From assembly GCF_001659605.2 (NCBI RefSeq), contig NC_035174.2, positions 28,013,529 through 28,077,528 of the forward strand: 64,000 nucleotides of DNA, read 5' to 3'. The stretch's first letter is position 1; each line of letters begins with the position of its first letter. The notes below the pieces were generated by a model, which saw only the letters and a list, made by a program, of their open reading frames with translations, searched no databases and had not been told where the DNA came from. Shown here in pieces: positions 25,265-37,316 of this stretch. A program made the position numbers and the translations under genes. This DNA comes from Manihot esculenta (taxonomy: Eukaryota > Streptophyta > Magnoliopsida > Malpighiales > Euphorbiaceae).

Positions 25265-25690
25265 AGTATTCAATCGGTTTAATTTAAAATAAAATCAAAC
25301 CGAATAAATTAAAATTTTAGTATTTATAAAATCAAAGTGAATTGAGTTTAGGCAGAAATCAATTCGAATCGAACCAGTCTAATTTAATTTGGTTTGATTT
25401 GATCAATTAGACTTCTTATATTTTACACCTTATTTTTAAAATTTAATTAATTATTTCAATCTCGGTTATGATCTAATCTCCTTATATTATCAAAATTAAT
25501 ATATTATTGCTTACTAATCAATTCAGTTTTATCAATTTTTTAGACCAAAATCAAACCGAACCAAAAAATTGAAATTTTTGAAAATAAAAACCAAACAAAA
25601 TTGAAAAGAATAAAAAAAATTGAATTTTTGAATTAATTTAGTTTGATCCGCTTTTTTTGTTTGAATCGAATACTGCTCAATTCTAACTAG
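25265..25690. repeat. MITE-like element, 'attcggtt' terminal inverted repeats
   Basis: The left end (gagtgagtattcaatcggtt) and the reverse complement of the right end (gagcagtattcgattcaaac) share an imperfect inverted repeat. The interior repeats 'aaccgaa', 'ggtttgattt' and 'aaaattgaaattttt' phrases. Similar material occurs at about 30,345-30,835 and 33,300-33,520, so it is a dispersed non-autonomous family. Borders are approximate. Confidence 0.55.
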
Positions 25691-25849
25691 TACTATTTCT
25701 GAGCTAGACTTGTTAGTATATACGAAAAGACTTGGCACATGATAAAATCATTGACATTTTGCAGTTGCATTATGATTCTAAATATGGTCAAATGACTCAT
25801 TGGGTCCGAAATTCCCTTATATTTTGTCCAAACTGGATAACTAGAATTT

Positions 25850-26443
25850 TGGTGGCGAAGTTCCACTAGAATCTCATCAAACAAAGGCAAGTCATCCTCA
25901 TTCTCTTTTTGAAATTTCTGTACAACACATACTAGCTTTCAATCTACACTTTTTGGAGTCTCATTCGAGGACTTCTCATCTTTAAATTTGATCTTCCCTT
26001 TGAAATGGGCATGGGCGCTTCTCCCCTAGTCTTAGGTGTTCTTTGAGAAGTCTCTTCTTGTATCATGGAAACACCTTAGGACGCCTCCTTCCGAATCTTA
26101 TATTGCTTAAGAGTAGCCTGCAACCTTTTGATATATTGCACCATTTGTTCATTGTTGAGATTGTTAAGATCCATTTCAGCTGACATAGGGGGAGTGTTTT
26201 GTCCACTTCCCAAAATGGAACTGACATAGGGGGAGTGTTTTGTCCACTTCCCAAAATGGAAGAGACAATAATCCCTCTATTTGCAACGAATTTAGTAATT
26301 GCTCGTGAGATATTGGCCATTAGAGATAAAGTAGGTCTTGAATAAGAGGGAAAAGAAATAGAAAGTATTGAACAAGTCAGATTTTCCAAAATGGCAAAAA
26401 AACTCTTTGAAATCCCAACAATGGAATTAGATGATGTTGCCAA
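25850..26443 (-). pseudogene. Decayed retrotransposon gag-like fragment
   Basis: Read on the minus strand, this block gives broken peptides of a retroelement gag type. One is MDLNNLNNEQMVQYIKRLQA followed by a charged stretch and a stop. Others are EETSQRTPKTRGEAPMPISK and FDEILVELRHQNSSYPVWTK. Upstream lies another open frame of 126 codons. Frames shift between segments and stops intervene, so it is non-functional. The identification rests on composition and style, not on a diagnostic zinc knuckle, so it is tentative. A perfect 41-bp tandem duplication lies inside. Confidence 0.4.
26180..26261. repeat. Perfect 41-bp tandem duplication
   Basis: The unit beginning 'ctgacatagggggagtg' occurs twice, head to tail and without a mismatch, at 26,180-26,220 and 26,221-26,261. 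Because 41 is not a multiple of three it shifts the reading frame of the surrounding gag-like fragment. Identity of the copies points to a recent event. Confidence 0.95.
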
Positions 26444-26949
26444 AAATGCTCATTAGCAATTGCAAAGAGGAAAAGTGAGGTAGTTGGTGCATAGAGGCAA
26501 ATATTCTGAAGCTCAAGTTAGAAAATATTCAAGTGAATAAGTGAAGCAAGAACTGTAATAAGCTTAAGTGAGTAGTAAATGTACCTTAACTCTGTAGTCT
26601 GAATCGCTTTTATACTATAAGAAGAGTAGGTTAGTTAGTAGCATCCCTAAGAATCCAGAATGTGTCGGCTAGTGGATAAGGGATTACGTACTTAAAGGAA
26701 TTTCGGTGATTGCTTTGTAACTACCCTCAATACTAAGAAGTAAAAAAGGATCGAGACTTTACCTAGACGAGACAATTCTCCGAAGATATGTATGCTTGGG
26801 AGGGTGTCACTAGTGACCGAGTCTTCATGCCTTGAACGGCTGAGCCTGATGTCTGGCTATCTAATTGTGAACATGTCATTATATGATCTAATGAAAGATT
26901 TCCACTGTGTAAGATAGTTTGGGTGAGAACTGAGTTACATCACTTAGTT

Positions 26950-27290
26950 CTCATGATATGGAAAACTCATTAGTTGGTTTCTTAATTTTGAAAAATATAC
27001 TAAAATATCTCTTACGTTTTAAAAAATCTACTAATTAGTCTTTTCGTTCATTTAAGCCATAAAGTATTTTATTATTTAATCCATATGGTTTTAAAAACTC
27101 ATTAGTTTGTCTCTCAAGTTTCTAAAAATCTTACTAATTAGTCCCTTTGTATTAGAGGCATTTAAAATTTTTTTTATAATATTTAACGACTAAAATTAAT
27201 GAAAAGACTAATTAGTAAACTTTTTAAAATTTCAGAAACTCTTTAATATATCTTTTAAAACAAAGATATCAACTAATGAATTTCTCTAGA
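26950..27290. repeat. MITE-like AT-rich repeat
   Basis: The block carries 'aaaaactcattagtt', 'actaattagtcc', 'ataatatttaacgactaaaa' and the inverted 'actaattagtaaactt'. The same phrases recur at 6.8, 28.5, 40.9, 42.3 and 53.4 kb. The outer arms are loosely complementary. There is no coding potential. Confidence 0.55.
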
Positions 27291-27304
27291 ATATTGAAAC
27301 TAAA

Positions 27305-27565
27305 TACTTCTTTCATCCCATAATTTTTGTCCATTTTACTTTTTCACATACTAGAGAATAATTTTTTTTTATTAACTTTTCAATTATCTCCGTCTTAAAT
27401 ATAATAAATTTATTAAATATTACAAGAGATTTTGAAAGATTTCTCGATAATAAGATAAAATTAAATATGGTTATAATAATTAATTTATATGTTATTATAG
27501 TATGAGACGGGAAAATCAACGGTAATTTTGAAAATTATGAAACAACGTGGAGAGTAAGAAATTTT
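27305..27565. repeat. Stowaway-like MITE ('catcccataatttttgtcca' end)
   Basis: The left end reads catcccataatttttgtcca. The right end, reversed, reads ctctccacgttgtttcataa. The motif 'ccataatttttgtc' after a ctcc-type start is the familiar terminus of plant Stowaway/Tc1-mariner MITEs. Related blocks occur at about 41,345 and 53,015-53,275. The element is decayed. Confidence 0.5.
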
Positions 27566-27989
27566 TCAAATTTATTCAAACATTTCTAGTTAATTTATCT
27601 AATGTTAATAAGTTATTATATATAATTAGCTCCCTAAAAACTTATCTTTTTCTTTCCTCTTATCCTTTATTTTTTTTTTATTTACTTTAATTTCAAATTT
27701 GTTTGCATTTTTTAACTGATATTAAAAAATTTATTTTATTATTTTATTAATTTTTTACTGAATGCTTGGTTTAACTATTTATATCTATCAACTATCAGTT
27801 ATATTTAACTGTTAAATTAAATATTTTTAAGTATAATAATTATAAAAAATTACAAATATTATACTTAATTTTAATTTTAAAAATTACTATAAAAATAAAA
27901 TATAATAACACCAACAAGAAGAAATCACCATCAACTTCTAAGAATAATTCAGAAAAATAATTCAAACAAAAAAAAAATCCTCAAATTGC

Positions 27990-29533
27990 CTAAGTACAAC
28001 ACCTTGGTTGGTTATTTACAGTTACTTCATCAATACTGATTATTTGTTTTCCAACAGGAATTGCCATTTTAAGATCACTGCTACTAATAATATTATTATT
28101 ATTATTATTTTCAATATTATTTTTAGCTTGTAAACTTTTCTGAGTTGTAATTTCATGGATTTTAAAAATCATTTCTAAAAATGCTTCATCAACATTCTTC
28201 TTCTCCAAAGCTGAAGTTTCCATGAAACATAAACCTTGAGCTTCTGCAAAATTCATGGCTTCTTCTTCACCAATTTGCCTTGAATTTCCCAAATCAGATT
28301 TATTCCCAACAAGAACAATCACCATATCTGCTTTCCCAAATTCTTTTATTTCATTCAACCATTTCCCCACATTCTCAAATGTTGATCTTCTTGTTATGTC
28401 ATACACTAATAATGCACCTAATGCTCCTCTATAGTATGAACTTGTTATTGCTCTAAACCTGCAATACAAAATCAATCTTGTTTTAATAAAAAGGAATTTT
28501 CTATGAAATAAATTAATTAAAAAATTTATTTAATTGCATAAAAATATAGAAATATTATTATTTAATCTATGCGTTATGAAAAATTCATTAACCGATATTT
28601 TAATTTTAAAAAATACATTAAAATATTACTAAAATTTTAAAAGGTTATTAATTAGTGTTTTCAATAATTTTAGTAGTTAAATATTAATGAAAAAATAAAA
28701 TACTCTCAATATAAAAAGACTAATTAATAAATATAATAAAAGATTGATTAGATTTCGTTCTGAATTTTAATCAATATCGTTTGGTTAAAATAATATAATA
28801 GGTTAAAAAATAAAAAATCTTATTGGAATTTTTTCAAATATTGAAAAGTGAGTCTCTAATAGTCAAGAAATACTATTTATAATAAAAAAAAATAATATGC
28901 AAAGTTATACAAATATAAAAAAATAATTAAAATACAAAATTGATCGTAAATGGAATTTTCATATCGAATTTTGTGATAAAACTATAGTTCTCGTTATATT
29001 TTTGAAAGTTATAAATCTTGAAATTCTTTTTTTAAAAAGTTATTTTAGTTTTCCATCGAATATCACCAGCAAAAATTAGATTCAATTTAAATCTGTCATA
29101 AAATTTAAGTTTAGTTGTTCCGTATTAAAATATTTTTAAATTTAAATATTTTAATATATTTTTAAAAATTGAAAGAATAATCGATAATAAATTTTTCTAT
29201 ATCATAAAAATTAAATAACAAATCTTAAACGATTAAGATTAACAAAATACTGGTATGTAATGTAATTTCGAACTTGAAGTAGATTAACAGATAATAAAGG
29301 AATATGTACCTTTCTTGGCCAGCAGTGTCCCAAATTTGAGCTTTGATGAGCTTATCACCAACTCTAATATTCTTGTAAGCAAATTCCACCCCTATAGTTG
29401 GCTTTGAATCTAATCTGAATTCATCTTTTGAAAATCTTGATAGAAGATTTGATTTCCCAACTGCAGAATCCCCAATTAGAACTGCTTTATACAAGTAATC
29501 ACACCCTTCTTCATATGACTCCCCCATCATCAT
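27990..29533 (-). CDS. RABA6: Rab GTPase, RABA6 subgroup
   Basis: Small GTPase of the Rab11-like RABA class, which directs trafficking between the trans-Golgi network and the plasma membrane. Exons in transcript order: 29533-29310 and 28458-27990, giving 230 residues from the first of three adjacent ATGs (29533, 29530, 29527); the true start may be any of them. An in-frame ATG at 29629 would add 32 unconserved residues and is less likely. Motifs: GDSAVGKS (P-loop), PTIGVEF (switch I), WDTAGQER (switch II, split by the intron), NKSDLG, and ETSAL. The protein ends RCCT, a double-cysteine prenylation site. The single intron after the WDTAGQE codons is typical of plant RABAs. An asparagine run (ENNNNNN) in the variable C-terminal tail comes from an ATT/AAT microsatellite near 28,090. 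The neighbour is golgin 2, as in Arabidopsis At1g18190-At1g18200 (memory). Confidence 0.94.
28540..28720. repeat. MITE-like fragment inside the RABA6 intron
   Basis: This is a partial copy of the recurrent family (attatttaatctatgcgtta, gaaaaattcattaaccgata, actaattaataaat) inside the only intron of the Rab gene. Its presence makes the intron, about 850 bases, very AT-rich. The borders are unclear. Confidence 0.45.
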
Positions 29534-30344
29534 TCTTTTTCTTTCCCTTTCTCTCAAAACAAACAGGATCAAGAAAATAGCCCAAGAACAGAAAGGAAAC
29601 TTGAAGAATTCAAGAAACTCAAAGAACAAGAGGAGGATGCTGGGATTGGTGGGAAGTCATCTATATATATATATATATTAAAAAAAATTATATTAAAGTA
29701 TTTTTAATAATCATATCTCTCTTGGGATTAAAATTAATTGGCTTTGATGGGTTTTGAGTGTTAGCATGTGAATCCATGAAAAAAGACATGATTTCTAATC
29801 TCTAATGATGCTGCCAAGAAAAATTAAATAATAAATTCTTTATTATTTCCTTTTCCCTGTGGTTAGCTCTCCTATCAAAGCCTTGGTCAAAGACCACTCA
29901 TAAAGTTCCATCTGTCCCTTGCTGTCATTTTCCCGCTCAAGTATTCTTCTAATATGCTTTTATAAGTAAAAAATTATGTAAATTCTTTTATTTTTTAATA
30001 TAAAAATAAATATCTCAAAATATATTAATGAAAATTCGAATTAAAAATTTCGAACACTTTCTATATTTTTAAAAATAAAGAAACACTAATTAAACTACTC
30101 TATTTTGATATTAATTTTCTATTAAAATTACATTTACATACACTTAAATGCATATAAATTATTTTATTGGACTGTCTTCAGATAATTTTAACAGTCTTGT
30201 AACTCTATCATGCATTAATTTTTTTTCTTCTTTAGACTCAAATGTTATATTAATTGGTTGTTTGAGGCTATTATGGTTTGCTATAATGACTAATAATTTC
30301 AGATTTCCTTTTGTTGTTGGAAATTTTAGTTTTTGAATTTAAAT
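29534..30344. other. RABA6 upstream region
   Basis: This is the presumed promoter and 5' UTR of the minus-strand Rab gene. A (TA)n tract at about 29,661-29,679 may serve as the TATA region, about 130 bases from the start codon. Beyond that the sequence is AT-rich with no gene that I can support. Confidence 0.35.
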
Positions 30345-30835
30345 TTAAGTCGGTGATTAGTTTATTTTCTATTCGGAATAAATGGTATTCAATTAAAACT
30401 GAAAAAATTGACTGAATTGAATTAATTTGAAAATTCAATTCGGTTTTTTATTTATTTTAATTTAATTCGATTTTTAATTTTAAAAATTTCAGTTATTTTA
30501 TTTCGGTTCGATTTTAATAAAAAAGTAAAAAATCTGAACCAAACTGATTAGTGATAATAATATATTATTTTCAATAATACAGAAAGATCAGATCATATTA
30601 AAATTAAAATATTTTATTTAAATTTTAAAATGTATAAAAAATAAAAAAATTTATTAAAAATTCAAACCGATTAAATCGAATTAAATCAGACCGGTTTAGT
30701 TCGATTTAATTTTTTATTAAAATCAATTCGATTCTATTTTTATAAATAATAAAATTTTAATTTTCAATTCATTTAATTCGGTTTAATTTAATTTTAAATC
30801 AAATCAACCGAATGTTGACTCACCCCTAACCGATA
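30345..30835. repeat. MITE-like element, 'ccgaatgttgactcacccc' end
   Basis: The right end reads ccgaatgttgactcacccct. Reversed, this (ggggtgagtcaacattcgg) resembles the left end (cggtgattag...ctattcgg). The interior is a string of 'ttcaattcggtttt', 'ttcggttcga' and 'aaccgattaaatcga' phrases. It belongs with the 25.27-kb block to one dispersed family. Confidence 0.55.
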
Positions 30836-33135
30836 ACTAAGATTAGAACGTCTTTTATTAATAATAATTTCTTTTTAAAAAATAAAATAAAATCACCTGT
30901 CTATTTTTTTCTTTTTTTATAATAATATCCAAGTATAACTACTCTATTAAATTTTAAACAATTAATAAGAGACCCAAAAATATTTAATGGACCCAATACA
31001 TTACTTATAAATTAATTACATCTTATACTAAATTAATAATCTCGTCTAATTATGTATAGCTCCTCAATTTAGTAGGGAATGTATTCTAGGGTTCTAACCA
31101 AAACACTTAATTATATCAATTTAATTCAATTTTTTTATAAATAATTCAATTTTTTTTAATTCCATCTCATTATTAATTATTAAAAAAATAAAAAATTCAA
31201 GCCAATCAAATTAAATGAAAATTAAAAAAAAAAAACTATATAGCTTTTATATACCCTATAAAACTCAAAATATTTAAGAATATTATTATTTAATTTTTAT
31301 AGTATATAGCATAATTATTAAATTTTACATTAATTTGAAATAGAGTAATGTTTTTTTTTTTTTGAAATGAGTAATGTTACCTTTAAAGGGTTTTAAATAC
31401 TTTCCCTATTGAATTAATTTTTGAATTAATTTTTAAGTAAGTTAAGCCTGATTATATAGTATCAGAGTCTATTCACCGATATTGAATTTCCCGTAAATAT
31501 TTCACTGACATGAGGGGTAAATTGAATTTCACTGTTCCTGAGCGTAGGAGTAAATTGAATAGGAATAATATATCCTTTATAAGATTTTTTTAGGTATTTC
31601 TCATCTTTAAATTATTTTTTGAGTGAGTTAGAATTGACACAAATTTAACGGTTTAATTACTTTTTATATGTTTAAAAATATATTAAATAATATTTATTAT
31701 TTTCAAAACTCACCTAAAAAATTTATTTCGTTTAGTGCTAAAACTCAATGGGAGCTATGTTTTTAGTTCAGATTTTACGAATTTTTTAATGTATTTTTAA
31801 AATATAAAACTTAACTAATTCTTCTCATCATATCATAGACATATAATAATAATTCTAATTTTAAGAAATTATGTTGTTGTTTTTGTTTAAAATACTCCAA
31901 TTTTTAAAAAATATATTTTAAAAGAAATATATTTTCAGTAATTTTACTTTTATATAAATTAATTTGACGAAAATTAAATTTGTTTTTAACTTATACAAGT
32001 ATATGAGATTTTTTAATTTAGAAAAAAAAATTGTATGTAAATGAAGATTTGGAATTGAAGTCACGGATAGACAATAGATACCTATGTGAATGTCACGGGT
32101 CTTAATTGAACCAAAACAAAGGTAATTTTGGCGGACTGCTTTTTGGAGCTTTGCTTGTCTACCATCTCTCTCACGGGATACATAATTTCAAATATAAACA
32201 TACTTGCCTTGCTTTATTTTTAAAAAAGTACTTATTTTATTTTATTTTATGTTTGATGTGATTAAAAAAATTAGTAAATAAAAATATTTTTATTAATTAA
32301 AGATAAAATTATTATAATTAAATAATAGAAAATTATTATTTTAAAAAAATTATTTACTTAGAAAAACATTTTTCATATGAAAGAAATGGAGCCTTATTAA
32401 ATATATAATTTTATTCTTTACTGAAATTTAAATTTAAAATTTTAAAATTTTAAAATTTTAAAAACAACTTTAATACCATTGAAAATTTATTTATATTCTC
32501 GGTATTCACCGAAATAAATAAAAACTTCTAACATATATAATACTAATATTATTTATATCAAACTAATAAATATCATATTTTAATTTTAAATTAATATTAA
32601 ATATTTATAATATTATATAATATTTTCATCTAAAATATTTCAAAATATTAAATAACTAAATATAATATAATTTTCACTATTATGATTTTCAAACTCTTAA
32701 AAAAAACAAGAAAAAAATTCCAATAAAACTTTTTAAAGTATGGTTGTAATTTTTTTACAAGAAATAAATTCCAACTAAATGAATTTTTATTATTTATTTG
32801 ATATGTTATAAATTTATTTAGTTTCCTCTGTTTTTTTATAGTAAAACTATGTAGTTTTAGATAAAATTATGTAATTTAGCTGAAAATAGTATATCTTTAA
32901 AAAAATAGTTACAATTATTTTAATTTAATTTATTTCTAATTTTATAAAATTATATTTTATTAATATATATAATTTAATTAATAATTATATATATAATAAC
33001 AATTATAAATAATATATAATATATAATATAATCTATTTAAATAAAACAAACTATAATTAACGAATTAAATTAGTTCTATCATATCATTATAAATCTTTAA
33101 TAATTGATTAGTGATTAAAATATATAATAATTTTA

Positions 33136-33171
<36 letters not shown>

Positions 33172-33264
33172 ATTATTTTAATAATTTATATTCCAGTAGT
33201 ATGACTATTACTATGGAAATAGTTTATATATTATATATATAATTTTATTGAAATTATTTATTAG

Positions 33265-33300
<36 letters not shown>

Positions 33301-34070
33301 TTAATTTTTTAGTATGGTTTCAATTCAATATAGGTTTAGTACAGTTTCGATACGGATTTTGATAAAAAAAATTAAAATCAAAGCTAAATAGTTAAATAAA
33401 TTTAGATTCAATACAGTTCGATTTCTACACCATCGATTTTTTTTTTGTTTTAGTTCGATTTTGTATGATTTTTCGGTTCGGTTCGATACTCTAAAAACCA
33501 TTCACAGCTCTAATTACATGTCTACATAGACAAAGCTTTTAGAGATCCACTCGCTCGCTATCATGTGAATTCATGCTTCACATGCAATATGCTCACAATG
33601 ACAAGTTGTGTTGAAAAATATATATATATTTTTTTAGATATTTATCATATCACGATTAAAATTTAGGTGTATAGTAAGTAACGGTGCTAAAATACAAATA
33701 TGCAAATAAATATGTGATCAATTACAATTAATCCATTGAATATCTAAATAAAAATTGTAAGATATTCAACACTTGAATTTATAAAAATTATAAAAGTTAA
33801 AAATAACTTAGTTATATTATCGATAATTTATTAAAAAAATTGATAATATATATTGTTCACTATGCTTTAAATTTTGCTAATTATGCTCTTAATTTTTATA
33901 AATGGATAAAGCTAAATGTTAGTAATTTTATCATTTATGAAAAATTATAATCAAATTAATAAAATCTCAAATACAATTAGTAATAAATTAAACTATTTCT
34001 TACTCTATTTGGTAAATCATCAGTAATATTATTAATATTACACAATAATTGTCCAAAGAAAGACTATGTG
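30836..34070. other. AT-rich intergenic desert
   Basis: More than 3 kb of A/T-dominated sequence with no supportable gene. It contains an (ATT)n tract at about 33,136-33,168, an (AT)n tract at about 33,268-33,295, and another block (33,300-33,520) with 'ttcggttcggttcgatac' near its end that resembles the MITE family at 25.3 and 30.3 kb. The rest is repeat debris that I cannot classify. Confidence 0.6.
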
Positions 34071-34617
34071 TTGTCACCCGAAAATAAAGTTACATGATAA
34101 GAGTCTGATCAGATAATTCTCGGTCCCATCGAGGGAAAATAAGGCTCGAACACTTCAAGTCGATCTCAGTTCAATTCGTCAAGACTCGCCCTCTCAACTA
34201 CAGAGCGAAGCTCCATAGGAAAGTATCACTAAGTATCACTAATGACTACAATCCAATAGACCCCTATTAAGCCTGTAATTACAGAATTATCGATTAATTA
34301 GCTGGTGAGATCCCTTATTAATTAGTCAGTCACATCATCATCGGATTTCCAAAAAATACTATAGTTAACTCTCTCTTCTTACTGTATAAAAACTAGTGAT
34401 TACAGAGACAAATGGACGCGATTCTTACACAACTACTCTTGAGTTCTAAGCAACTCCTTATACTCGCTTCATTCTTCAGTTTACTGACTTGAGCATTGAA
34501 GTGGTTGTCGTAGGTGCCGACCACCTCACATTCTCTTTCTTGCAGAATTAACCAGTTACAGTACAATTTTGTTTCAACTACATCATCAAATTTGTTTCAA
34601 TAATATCATTTAGTTCA
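34071..34617 (+). mobile_element. LTR of element A (left copy)
   Basis: This block starts tgttgtcaccc and ends tttagttca, so it has TG...CA termini. It has a TATA-like 'tataaaaa' at about 34,384. Its last 70 bases (from 'cttgcagaattaaccagtta') reappear, diverged, at about 39,580-39,655. A gag-like frame follows at 34,717, as expected downstream of a 5' LTR. No matching target duplication was found, so the outer element has lost at least one end. Confidence 0.6.
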
Positions 34618-34716
34618 ATTGTTAGGAAATCCATTGAATTCTCTTTATTCATCTCGATTAAAATCGGTCTCTTATCCCTTTTTTCTTAAAAAAAAATCCC
34701 TCTTTCCTCTCTTAAA

Positions 34717-35157
34717 ATGGCCGGTAATTCACAAGTTGCTGCTAAGGTTGCTTCCAATGAGGATGATACCATTCTTCCACTCCTAGTAGTGGACAAAACA
34801 CACTCTCTAGGATCAACGAAGCATATCATTGAGCAAATACTCCAGTACGTCAGAAGGTTGTAGGTTACTTTCGAGCAATGCAAAGTTCAGGAGGAGGCAT
34901 CACTCATGGCTCCCAGGAGAAGGGAGGAATCCTCTGTTGATACCTTAAGGACTCGGACAAAGGCAATCGAAAGGCAGTCCAAAGGGAAGGACAAGTTCGA
35001 GAAAGAGGAGTCATCAAATAATGCTTCGAAGGACGTCGATTGGAAGCTAATACAGGTTGCTCCAAGGTACCAGGAAGGACAGGAAGAGGATAAAAAGACG
35101 AGCCAAAAGCAAGATCAAAAGTCAGAGAAGCAAGGATATGGGAGAGACCACATGTAA
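34717..35157 (+). pseudogene. Truncated gag-like frame of element A
   Basis: One reading frame runs from an ATG at 34,717 (MAGNSQVAAKVASNEDD) through a single in-frame TAG at 34,861 to a longer open stretch (MAPRRREESSVDTLRTRTKA), which is rich in Glu, Lys and Gln. It is cut off exactly where another LTR begins at 35,153. Position behind an LTR and the composition suggest the start of a Ty3-type gag. No capsid or zinc-knuckle motif survives, and pol is absent. Confidence 0.5.
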
Positions 35158-35827
35158 CGACCTGGAAACCGGACCGCTACCGGCGGTAGGGTTCAGATCG
35201 ACTTAAGGTCGTTGGAGCCCGTAGCAAGCCTACTATACATTCTGTTACACTTGATAAAATCCCATACATGATCACACAAAAACAAAAAACTTAAATGTTT
35301 CATGAACCAAGACTCGATCTGTGCATGTATCAAAACTGAAAACATAAACCCATACTAGAGCCCTCACCAAAAGCTCCAGTATGGTAGACATCACATGCCT
35401 CAAGCTTAGTTCAAATACAACTCATAATTAAAACTTTTATATGAGGATCATGTAAACAAGGATTACAAGGACAAAACACTAGGGCAAAGCACAATTCTAA
35501 AATCATAAAACGATACATGTCCACAGCTATTCAATTACAAAGGACTATACCAGCAACTCAGCCGACTTTTCTGAGCTAACTCTGATCTTGCAAACCTGGG
35601 GTTAGGGGAAAGGGATAAGCTACAAGAGTCTAGTGAGCAGAACATAAAAACAGTTCAATGAATATATGATCGAATGAAATGTGTCACAACATAGACAATT
35701 CACATCAAGATGGATTTGTCATCAGTAACCCTCTATAAGTTCCAGTAGTGCCCGGCCCATGACGGGTGCTCCTCATGACTTTCTCTTAAACATATCATAA
35801 CATAGAATGGGCAATCCTGATCTTTCC

Positions 35828-36934
35828 TGTAACGACCCCAAAATGGACCGTCACCGGCGCTAGGATTCAGGTCGGCTTAAGGCCGCCAGAACCCGTAGCA
35901 AGCCTGCTATACTCTCTGTGTACCTGTAAATCTCATACATGATCATACATTTTCTGTGAAAAATAAAAACTCTTTTCTCTGTCCCAAGACTTAACCTGTG
36001 CATGCACTATCTCTGTACTCTGTACTCTGTACTCTGTACCCCTAACTAGAGCTTGCTCTAGATGAGTTAACTCATACTTGTTAAGCCTGGTTTTTCACAT
36101 ACAGTAAAACATATATACATAGCTAGATCATGTACAAAACATACATCACTAAGTCAAGCACATTTCTAACTTTCAATTATTACATCTCGTTAATATTACA
36201 TGTCCACTCTACGCTATTACAAATCTCTTTACTCTTTCTGTACTCTGCTGGACTGTCCCTGCATGTATATGCTCAAAGGGGTCAAAACCTACCTAAAAAC
36301 CCCAAACACACAACACAAACAATACAGAAACAAGCTTTACTCACAAAATCATCAAAACCTCACATATAACCCTATTCATGCAACTCTCTCCATAAACCCC
36401 ATAAAACCTTCAGAAAACATAAAAACAAGCTCAGGATCTTCACTTACCTCGTGAAAACAAGTAGATGAAGGATCCTAACGTGGAGTTTTGAAGCAACTTG
36501 CCTTCAAATTCTCCAAACTTCACAACTTTGAGTTTTTAGCTTAAAACCTTCAAAAGATCATAAAAACTAACCAAATCTTTGCATGATTGAATGAAAACAT
36601 GAAAGAATACTCACAAAGGACAGGGTTTCACCTCAGAAGACAAAAGAAACGGTGCTCTGACCGCTTCAACCGACTGAGGGCCATTTATAGGTGGCTGGCC
36701 AGACCACCTTCGGCGGCCACACGTGAAACCGAAAGCCATGCATGTTCGGCGGCCAAACCTGGCTTTTCTGCCTTGGTTCATTTCACTCAAGAACTCATTT
36801 CCTTATGCATAAAACTTGATGAACATATCAAAACATTGAAGAAAAACATAATTCTAACCCTTCTAGAGACCTCCGACATCCTGGACTCCATCGGAAAGTA
36901 GAATTCCGATGCCGGACTCCAACAGGGTATTACA
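35828..36934 (-). mobile_element. Solo LTR C with 5-bp target duplication
   Basis: This 1,107-bp block begins tgtaacgacc and ends gggtattaca. It is flanked on both sides by tttcc (35,823-35,827 and 36,935-36,939), a perfect 5-bp target duplication. No internal coding region is present, so it is a solo LTR left by recombination. The reversed strand carries 'cctataaatgg' (at about 36,681-36,691), so transcription would run leftwards. A small 'tctgtac' tandem tract sits at about 36,012-36,040. It is the same family as element B, into which it inserted. Confidence 0.9.
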
Positions 36935-37316
36935 TTTCCTTTATATAGTGCCAGGGGCGTAGAATGGGCAATCCTGATCTTTCCTTTACATAGTGCCAGG
37001 GGCGTAGAATGGGCATCCCTAGTCTTTCCATATTTGTCATAACATATCATACTCGAGGGTTAGTGGGTCATCCAACATCCATCCACAACAACAATAGATT
37101 AGACAATGTATCATATTCGTGATTTCTAATGCAAACAACCTAATACATATACATGGCATTCGTGATGCATGAGCATGCTTAAAAAGTTTGATTTCTTTAA
37201 AATAATAGATCAGTTCAGTTCTACTCACCTCTGGCTGACGCTTGCCTAACACTGATGCAGTTACTTCATTGTAAGCCTCTACGGTCTCCCAGGTCCGATC
37301 CTACACAGATGGACTC

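Noticed and set aside
36130..37252. Several 70-104 codon frames around solo LTR C
   Set aside because: LTRs are non-coding; these frames overlap each other on both strands and have no known domain.
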